Positions 57,965-64,000 of a stretch of DNA of 64,000 nt are shown piece after piece (the stretch's first letter is position 1; the number at the start of each line of letters is the position of its first letter). A program made the translations under genes and the position numbers. Under the pieces are notes generated by a model, which did no database searches, was not told the origin of the DNA, and saw only the letters and a list, made by a program, of their open reading frames with translations. Origin of the DNA: Petrimonas sulfuriphila (GTDB taxonomy: Bacteria > Bacteroidota > Bacteroidia > Bacteroidales > Dysgonomonadaceae); NCBI RefSeq assembly GCF_051201015.1, contig NZ_JBPEHI010000001.1; one strand, 5' to 3'.

Positions 57965-58873
57965 ATGAATTTAAAAATATACCACATACCGGCATTGCTT
58001 CAAGAAAGTGTAGGCGGGTTGAATATCCGTCCCGATGGGGTTTATGTTGACGTGACATTTGGAGGAGGTGGGCACTCGAAAGAAATATTGAAGCGGTTGG
58101 GAAAGAATGGCAGACTGCTTGCCTTTGACCAGGATGAAGATGCATACCAAAACCATATCCCGGACCCGCGTTTCACATTCGTAAAAAGTAATTTTCGATT
58201 TTTGAAGAATTTTCTGCGCTATCACCGGATAGATGAGGTGGATGGAATTCTTGCCGATTTAGGGGTGTCGTCGCATCATTTTGACGATTCGGATCGTGGA
58301 TTTTCCTTTCGGTTGCCGGGAGATCTGGATATGCGGATGAACCGGCTGTCCAGAAAAACAGCCGCTGATGTTTTGAATGAATATTCGGAAGAGAAGTTGT
58401 CGGATATTTTTTTCTTTTACGGGGAATTGAAAAGTGCGCGGAAGATTGCAACGGCCGTTTCTGCTTATCGCCGGTCGAAAAAGATCGGTACCGTTTCTGA
58501 TTTCCTGGAGATTATGAAGCCGTTCGCTTTTCGTGAAAAAGAAAACAAAACCCTGGCTCAGGCTTTTCAGGCGTTGCGTATTGAGGTGAATGATGAGTTG
58601 GAGGCGCTGGAGGAAATGTTGTTTCAGGGACTGGAAATGTTGAAACCTGGTGGGCGGTTCAGTGTTATTTCCTATCATTCACTGGAAGACCGGTTGGTGA
58701 AGAATTTCTTTAAGGCCGGAAATTTCGAGGGGCATATCATCAAGGATTTTTACGGTAACAGGGAAACCCCGTTTGAATTGATCAACAGGAAAGTGATTGT
58801 TCCAACGGAACAAGAGCAGGTGGACAATCCGCGTTCGAGAAGTGCCAAACTGCGAATTGCAGAGAAAATATAA
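57965..58873 (+). CDS. rsmH: 16S rRNA m4C1402 methyltransferase RsmH
   Basis: 302 residues. The family start YHIPALLQESVGGLNIRPDG leads to the SAM motif VDVTFGGGGHSKEIL (about 28-42). Then come ILADLGVSSHHFDD and GFSFRLPGDLDMRMN, LAQAFQALRIEVNDELEAL, and the C-terminal FSVISYHSLEDRLVKNFF. RsmH acts with RsmI (encoded at 39322) on the same 16S residue. The ATG at 57965 is used; a GTG two codons earlier at 57959 is also possible. It begins 7 bases after mraZ. Confidence 0.95.
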   Translation: MNLKIYHIPALLQESVGGLNIRPDGVYVDVTFGGGGHSKEILKRLGKNGRLLAFDQDEDAYQNHIPDPRFTFVKSNFRFLKNFLRYHRIDEVDGILADLGVSSHHFDDSDRGFSFRLPGDLDMRMNRLSRKTAADVLNEYSEEKLSDIFFFYGELKSARKIATAVSAYRRSKKIGTVSDFLEIMKPFAFREKENKTLAQAFQALRIEVNDELEALEEMLFQGLEMLKPGGRFSVISYHSLEDRLVKNFFKAGNFEGHIIKDFYGNRETPFELINRKVIVPTEQEQVDNPRSRSAKLRIAEKI

Positions 58874-58900
58874 TGGAGGGAGTTTGCACCTCACAAAGTG

Positions 58901-59242
58901 ATGAAAGTGAAGCTAGACAACATAAGAAAATCATTCGTACACGTTTTCGGTGGAAATGTGTTGACGGAGAACTTTTTCGTCAGGAACCTTACATTTATTT
59001 TGGTTTTGGTCGTCATTATGATTTTGTTCATCAGCCACCGGTACACGGTTTTGCAGCGTATAGCAGAGATGGAGCGCCTGAAAGTTGAGTTGAAGGACGC
59101 TAAGTATGAGTCGCTAGACATTTCATCCGACTTGACTGAAGCCAGCCGCCAGGGACAAATCGAAAAAAGGGTGGAAGAGTCGGGTTTAGAGTTGAAAATA
59201 AATAACCAACCGGTTTATCGCATTCAGAAAGGGAAAAAATGA
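58901..59242 (+). CDS. ftsL: FtsL-like division protein
   Basis: 113 residues. A short basic cytoplasmic N-terminus precedes one TM helix (about 29-46; LTFILVLVVIMILFISH) and a periplasmic coiled coil (about 48-90; LQRIAEMERLKVELKDAKYESLDISSDL). Size, topology and position between rsmH and ftsI identify it as the Bacteroidetes FtsL equivalent. FtsL joins FtsB and FtsQ and activates septal synthesis. A GTG directly before the ATG could also serve as start. It ends one base before ftsI. Confidence 0.85.
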   Translation: MKVKLDNIRKSFVHVFGGNVLTENFFVRNLTFILVLVVIMILFISHRYTVLQRIAEMERLKVELKDAKYESLDISSDLTEASRQGQIEKRVEESGLELKINNQPVYRIQKGKK

Positions 59243-59243
59243 A

Positions 59244-61442
59244 ATGGGAAAGAAAACCGACGAAAACAAAAAGAGGATTTTAAATCGTTACGGCTTAATT
59301 GTATTCCTCCTTCTGGGAGTTGGGCTAATGATTATTTTCTCTGCAGGAAAGATCGTTTTTACGGCGGAAGGAAAGAAGTGGCGGGAAGTAGGGGAAAGAG
59401 AAACCATTATCAAAGACCGCGTCATTCTTCCTAAGCGAGGAAATATCTATACTTATGATGGGAAGCTTCTGGCTACCAGTGAGCCTTTGTACAGTGTGTA
59501 CATGGATTTCTGGGCAGAGGGGATGAGAAAAGATACGTTGATGAAGTATGTTGGTGACCTTTCGGTAGCCCTCGCTAAAAAGTTTCCCGACAGAACGGCC
59601 TCGCAATACAGAAACATTATCCTGAACGGATGGAAACTACGCGAAAAGGAAGAGCGGCAACTGCAGGAGAATGCCACAAAAGGCAGTGAGAAGAAGGTCG
59701 CGCTGAGGTCGCGCTATGTGCGTATCCTTCGTCCTGACATCTCCTACGTTGACTTGAAAGAGATTCGTACCTATCCGTTCCTCAACCAGCGTTCCAACCG
59801 CAGCGGACTAATTGCCGAGGAAAAAAATGCGCGGAAACGCCCCTTCGGGAACCTCGCCAACAGAACGGTTGGAAACGTATACAAAGACCTTGAGAAAGGG
59901 GGAGCAAGCGGACTGGAATTAAAATACGACTCCCTGTTGAGGGGGATTGAAGGGGTGAAAAGCCGACAAAAAATACAGGGCCGCTGGACCGATATAGAGG
60001 AGATTGCCGCTAAAGACGGATACGATATCGTAACTACGCTCGATGCCGATATTCAGGATGTGACGGAGCGTGCGCTCCGGGCAAAGCTTGAAGAGACTGG
60101 AGCCGAATCGGGAACGGCAATTATTATGGAGACTAAAACGGGTGAAATCAAGGGAATTGCCAACTTGGACCGGATGAGTAACGGAAACTATGGCGAGGGT
60201 AATCCCAATGCTTTTTCCTACATGAACGAACCGGGATCTACCTTCAAGACCGTAACGGTCATGGTGGCTATCGATGACGGATTGATAACTCCTGCCGACT
60301 CCTTTCACGTGGGCAACGGACTGTATCAGTACAACGGTAAATGGGTGCGCGACCACTATTGGCGTCAGGGCCGTGACCGGGGATACCTTACGGTAAAGGA
60401 AGGGATAGAAGTCTCTTCAAACGTGGTGATGAGTAAAATTGTACTTAAAGCATACGGTGATGATCCGGCAAAATTTGTAAAAGGCATTGACAGGATAGGC
60501 TTACGAAAAAAACTCACCTGGGATGTCCCGTTGAACGGAATTGAAGGAACATCATCCATTCGTTTTCCCGATGATAAGGTAAATTACTGGTCCAAAACCA
60601 CGTTGCCGTGGATGTCTTTCGGTTATGAATCCAAAGTCCCGCCCATCTATATGCTGATGTTCTACAACGGTATTGCCAACGGTGGAAAAATGATCAAGCC
60701 GTTTATCGCCAAAACATTGTTGAAAGACGGAAAAGTGGTGGAAGAGTATAAGGCGGAAGTGGTGAACGAAAAGATGTGTAAAGACAGCACCCTGATCCAA
60801 ATCCAGGATATGCTGGTGGGGGTTATCGAGAACGGGACGGCGAAAGTTGTGAAATCGGACTATTTTCCCATCGCGGGAAAAACGGGGACAGCACAAATTG
60901 CCAGTGGAGGCGGATACAGCGATTATTACGTTTCGTTCTGCGGATACTTCCCCGCAGACGACCCAACCTATACGTGTTTCGTAGGTATCAGAAAACCCAG
61001 AGGGGTCCCGTCGGGAGGAGGGCAAGCCGGTATGGTTTTCAAAAATATCGCGGAGCAGACGTATGTTAAGCGGACTCAGCTTGCCCCTGAACAAGCACGG
61101 ATAGATTCTACCCTGCAGAAAATGCCGGCTATTAAAAGCGGAAGCTGGGGAAACAGTCAGGCGGTACTGTCGATGCTGAATTTCAAATCTTCCGTTTCGG
61201 ATTCTGCTTCCGACTGGGTGAAAGTAAAATACGACAGCGTTGCCTATCATCCGCAGGCATTGGCGATAAATAAGAATTTGGTGCCAAATGTGTTGGGCAT
61301 GGGTGCAAAAGATGCGGTTTACCTGCTCGAAAAATCAGGATTAAGGGTCAATCTGACCGGCTCGGGGAAAGTGGTTTCGCAATCGTTCACTCCGGAGAGC
61401 AAACTGATTAGAGGTACAACCATTAGCATAACGTTGCGGTAA
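59244..61442 (+). CDS. ftsI: Septal transpeptidase FtsI (PBP3) with PASTA domain
   Basis: 732 residues. An N-terminal TM anchor (about 15-33) precedes the PBP dimerisation region (about 55-260; LPKRGNIYTYDGKLLATSEP). The transpeptidase has GSTFKTV (S-x-x-K, Ser about 332), SSNVVM (S-x-N, about 391) and AGKTGTAQ (K-T-G, about 545). One C-terminal PASTA domain (about 675-732; VPNVLGMGAKDAVYLLEKSGL) ends it. It cross-links septal peptidoglycan during division. Its length agrees with other Bacteroidetes FtsI proteins. It is 15 bases before murE. Confidence 0.95.
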   Translation: MGKKTDENKKRILNRYGLIVFLLLGVGLMIIFSAGKIVFTAEGKKWREVGERETIIKDRVILPKRGNIYTYDGKLLATSEPLYSVYMDFWAEGMRKDTLMKYVGDLSVALAKKFPDRTASQYRNIILNGWKLREKEERQLQENATKGSEKKVALRSRYVRILRPDISYVDLKEIRTYPFLNQRSNRSGLIAEEKNARKRPFGNLANRTVGNVYKDLEKGGASGLELKYDSLLRGIEGVKSRQKIQGRWTDIEEIAAKDGYDIVTTLDADIQDVTERALRAKLEETGAESGTAIIMETKTGEIKGIANLDRMSNGNYGEGNPNAFSYMNEPGSTFKTVTVMVAIDDGLITPADSFHVGNGLYQYNGKWVRDHYWRQGRDRGYLTVKEGIEVSSNVVMSKIVLKAYGDDPAKFVKGIDRIGLRKKLTWDVPLNGIEGTSSIRFPDDKVNYWSKTTLPWMSFGYESKVPPIYMLMFYNGIANGGKMIKPFIAKTLLKDGKVVEEYKAEVVNEKMCKDSTLIQIQDMLVGVIENGTAKVVKSDYFPIAGKTGTAQIASGGGYSDYYVSFCGYFPADDPTYTCFVGIRKPRGVPSGGGQAGMVFKNIAEQTYVKRTQLAPEQARIDSTLQKMPAIKSGSWGNSQAVLSMLNFKSSVSDSASDWVKVKYDSVAYHPQALAINKNLVPNVLGMGAKDAVYLLEKSGLRVNLTGSGKVVSQSFTPESKLIRGTTISITLR

Positions 61443-61457
61443 AAAACAGATATTAAT

Positions 61458-62918
61458 ATGAAACTGAGTCAACTTACAGAAAGGTGTAAAATCGTGGCAA
61501 TTCACGGGGAAGAGAATGTGGAAGTTGAAAGTATCACTTCCGATTCCCGCCAGGTGCAAAAAGGTTCGCTTTTTATCGCAGTGGAGGGTATCAATACCGA
61601 TGGACACGATTATATTGCCAAGGCGATAGAACAGGATGTGTTGGTCGTGGTGTATGATAAGCCGATGTTTGAAGAGTATTTTTCGAGAGTTACGTACGTT
61701 CAGGTCGAAAATTCGGCCGTCGCTTTGGCGCAAATCGCTTCTGTCTGGTACGGGAACCCATCGGAGCAGTTGAAGCTGGTTGGTGTAACCGGAACGAACG
61801 GAAAGACAACCGTCGCTACATTACTGTACAGGATGTTTCGGACATTGGGGTATGGCGCAGGCTTGCTCTCAACCGTAACCAACTGTGTAAACGATGACAG
61901 TTACCCCACCACGCATACCACCCTTGACCCCATCACCCTAAACTCTTTTTTGAGGAAGATGGTTGATGCCGGTTGCGAATATGCCTTTATGGAAGTGAGT
62001 TCCCATGCCATTCATCAAAAACGGGTCTACGGACTGCATTTCGAAGGGGGAATTTTTACCAACCTCACGCAGGACCACCTGGATTATCACAAGAACATGT
62101 TGGAGTATCGGAACGTGAAAAAAGCTTTTTTCGACGCTTTGCCCGAAACCGCTTTTGCCCTTACCAACTCGGATGATAAAAACGGAGGGGTGATGCTTCA
62201 AAATACAAAGGCCAAACGATATACTTATTCCGTAAAAGGATTGGCGGATTTTAAAGCACGGATTTTCGAGAAACATTTTGATGGGACCGAAATAGAAATT
62301 AACGGGAAACAGCTGATTGTACAGTTTGTGGGTGTTTTTAATGTGTATAACCTGCTGGCGGTTTATGGTGTATCTATTTTGCTGGGAGAAGAACCGGAGG
62401 AGGTACTCAGGATATTAAGCGTTTTGAAACCTGTGGCCGGACGTTTCCAGACATTACGATCGCCCGGAAATTTTACCGCCATTGTAGACTATGCCCATAC
62501 ACCCGACGCTTTGACTAATGTTCTCAATGCTATCCACGAAGTGCTGGATCAGAAGGGCAATATAATAACGGTAGTAGGATGCGGCGGAAACCGCGACAGG
62601 ACCAAACGTCCTTTAATGGCGCGTGAAGCGGTGGAGTTAAGCAACCGGGTAATCCTGACCTCCGATAATCCCCGGTTCGAAGAGCCGCAGGATATCATTG
62701 ACGACATGGTAGCCGGTTTGGATGATGAGCAACGCCGCAGTGCACTTTCGATCGTGGATCGTCGTGAAGCGATAAAAACCGCTTGTGCACTGGCCAAGCC
62801 AGGTGATATTATTCTCGTTGCCGGAAAAGGACACGAAGACTACCAGGAAATTAAAGGCGTGAAGTATCATTTTGACGATAAAGAAGAGTTGGAAAAAATA
62901 TTCCACACGTCACCATAA
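61458..62918 (+). CDS. murE: UDP-MurNAc-tripeptide synthetase MurE (meso-DAP adding)
   Basis: 486 residues with all Mur-ligase parts. SDSRQVQKGSLFIAVEG marks the UDP-binding domain (about 30-46). The P-loop is GVTGTNGKTTVA (about 108-119), with EVSSHAIHQKRV (about 174) and TNLTQDHLDYHKNM in the central domain. The C-terminal LTSDNPRFEEP (about 397) carries D-N-P-R, which marks meso-diaminopimelate as the added residue. It acts in the cytoplasm before MurF (the fusion at 1631-4099). Confidence 0.96.
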   Translation: MKLSQLTERCKIVAIHGEENVEVESITSDSRQVQKGSLFIAVEGINTDGHDYIAKAIEQDVLVVVYDKPMFEEYFSRVTYVQVENSAVALAQIASVWYGNPSEQLKLVGVTGTNGKTTVATLLYRMFRTLGYGAGLLSTVTNCVNDDSYPTTHTTLDPITLNSFLRKMVDAGCEYAFMEVSSHAIHQKRVYGLHFEGGIFTNLTQDHLDYHKNMLEYRNVKKAFFDALPETAFALTNSDDKNGGVMLQNTKAKRYTYSVKGLADFKARIFEKHFDGTEIEINGKQLIVQFVGVFNVYNLLAVYGVSILLGEEPEEVLRILSVLKPVAGRFQTLRSPGNFTAIVDYAHTPDALTNVLNAIHEVLDQKGNIITVVGCGGNRDRTKRPLMAREAVELSNRVILTSDNPRFEEPQDIIDDMVAGLDDEQRRSALSIVDRREAIKTACALAKPGDIILVAGKGHEDYQEIKGVKYHFDDKEELEKIFHTSP

Positions 62919-62931
62919 CTCATAACTAAAT

Positions 62932-64000
62932 ATGCTGTACTATCTATTTCAATATTTGGACAAACTTGACTTCCCCGGAGCGGGAATGTTTCAGTTTGTT
63001 ACGTTCCGGGCAGCACTCGCCGCCCTTGTTTCGTTGCTTTTCTCGGTAATTGTCGGTGCCAGGATCATTCGTAAACTACAAAAGAAGCAGATAGGGGAAA
63101 CCATTCGCAACCTTGACCTGGAAGGACAATACAGCAAGCGGGGAACGCCAACTATGGGTGGTGTTATCATTATCCTCTCTATTTTGGTGTCGATATTGCT
63201 GATGGGTAAATTAGAGAATATCTATATCATTATAATGATCATAAGCACGGTCTGGTTGGGTGCTTTAGGCTTTGCCGATGATTATATCAAGGTATTTAAA
63301 AAAGACAAGGAAGGGCTGAAAGGAAAAATCAAAGTCGTGGCACAAGTCGGTTTGGGTTTGATTGTAGGCTTGATGATGTACTGGAGCCCCGATATCGTTG
63401 CGCGTGAGAACACCGAAATCCGGGTGAATAATGTCATTGAACAGGTGCAGTATAAAGATCAGAATGTCAAGACCACAAAAACGACCATCCCTTTTGTGAA
63501 AAACAATAATTTTGATTATCGCTGGCTCGTTTCGTGGATGGGCGATTTTGCCGATGAAGCGGTCTGGGTTGTCTTTGTGCTTTCTGTAATTCTGATTGTT
63601 ACGGCAGTTTCAAACAGTGCGAACTTGACGGACGGACTGGATGGCCTGGCCTCCGGATCGTCAGCGGTCATCGGTGTGGCGCTGGGAGTCCTGGCATACG
63701 TGTCCGGGCGTGTCGACTTTGCTTCATACCTGAACATCATGTACATCCCCGGAGGGGATGAACTGATGGTTTTTGCCGCTGCATTTGTGGGGGCTACTGT
63801 CGGTTTTCTCTGGTACAACGCCTATCCCGCCCAGGTTTTTATGGGCGATACGGGTAGCCTGACGTTAGGCGGGATTATCGGGGTTTTTGCCGTGCTTATC
63901 CATAAGGAGATGCTGCTTCCTATCTTGTGCGGGGTGTTTTTTGTAGAAGCCCTATCTGTAATTCTGCAGGTCACTTACTTTAAATATACAAAAAAAAGAT
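62932..64000 (+). CDS. mraY: Phospho-MurNAc-pentapeptide translocase MraY (partial, cut by window edge)
   Basis: The frame opens at ATG 62932 and is still open at 64000, giving 356 residues; about 60 more would be expected. Many TM helices are visible. Family motifs are GTPTMGGV (about 68), the DD pair in GFADDYIKVFKKDKEGLKGK (about 114), SNSANLTDGLDGLASG (about 226) and QVFMGDTGSLTLGG (about 302). MraY transfers phospho-MurNAc-pentapeptide to undecaprenyl phosphate to give lipid I. The periplasmic insert (about 155-190) seen in Bacteroidetes MraY is present. It is 13 bases after murE. Confidence 0.95.
   Translation, partial: MLYYLFQYLDKLDFPGAGMFQFVTFRAALAALVSLLFSVIVGARIIRKLQKKQIGETIRNLDLEGQYSKRGTPTMGGVIIILSILVSILLMGKLENIYIIIMIISTVWLGALGFADDYIKVFKKDKEGLKGKIKVVAQVGLGLIVGLMMYWSPDIVARENTEIRVNNVIEQVQYKDQNVKTTKTTIPFVKNNNFDYRWLVSWMGDFADEAVWVVFVLSVILIVTAVSNSANLTDGLDGLASGSSAVIGVALGVLAYVSGRVDFASYLNIMYIPGGDELMVFAAAFVGATVGFLWYNAYPAQVFMGDTGSLTLGGIIGVFAVLIHKEMLLPILCGVFFVEALSVILQVTYFKYTKKR

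Noticed and set aside
60552..61250. 232-codon minus-strand frame inside ftsI
   Set aside because: It is antisense to the transpeptidase domain of ftsI, which is intact and part of a conserved gene order.

Overview
The window looks like chromosome from a member of the Bacteroidales, probably Dysgonomonadaceae-like (Proteiniphilum/Petrimonas relatives); that family-level guess is inference. Supporting signs are two SusC/SusD pairs, a MurF-alanine racemase fusion, a glycine-lipid acyltransferase pair (GlsB/GlsA), GSCFA, DUF5063 and DUF3822 proteins, and many promoters of the Bacteroidetes type (TAnnTTTG at -7). I recognised no tRNA, rRNA, CRISPR array or complete insertion sequence.

Layout. 1-929 is the end of an unidentified gene and a metallo-beta-lactamase-fold protein, followed by a frameshifted NifX-like gene. 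1208-5085 (minus) is a GSCFA / MurF-Alr / DUF2721 operon behind a leader that looks like a transcription attenuator. 5372-7702 (minus) is a tightly overlapping RNA/DNA-processing operon (DUF5063, 3'-5' exonuclease, RlmI-like methyltransferase). 7838-9898 holds a dicarboxylate/amino-acid symporter and an XRE repressor divergent from two very small genes across a palindromic region. 10151-15706 is an outer-membrane SusC/SusD pair with a small lipoprotein and no enzymes. 16090-18476 is the least ordinary part: a three-TM membrane protein of the kind I recall as YEATS-associated (YLATT), a subtilisin-like protease without a signal peptide, and a tiny separate propeptide/inhibitor-like protein, all in one operon.

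18479-28767 is an accessory stretch of small stand-alone genes (VOC, DUF6157, YCII, DUF1801, GNAT, DUF2200, DUF4256, AHSA1-type) with a broken DUF4260 gene. Embedded in it (21202-26528) is an AT-rich, apparently decayed integrated segment bounded by a 20-bp near-perfect direct repeat. It carries a dead tyrosine recombinase, a thioredoxin-like fragment and an intact GLPGLI / TonB-receptor-like pair.

28847-45032 is mostly core: cyclophilin, a serine hydrolase, malic enzyme (maeB), mgtE, rsmD, a RecD-like helicase, rsmI, a YjjG nucleotidase, arginine deiminase divergent from a COG2403 GTPase, and flavodoxin. 45185-55122 (minus) is a starch/maltodextrin utilisation locus: SusC, SusD, SusE/F, a periplasmic SusA-type GH13, and a second GH13 lipoprotein with a surface-export-like signal. 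A LacI/MalR-type palindrome lies upstream of it. 55410-57269 (minus) are the glycine-lipid acyltransferases. 57514-64000 is the start of the division/cell-wall cluster (mraZ, rsmH, ftsL, ftsI, murE, mraY, the last cut by the window edge), preceded by apparent MraZ boxes.
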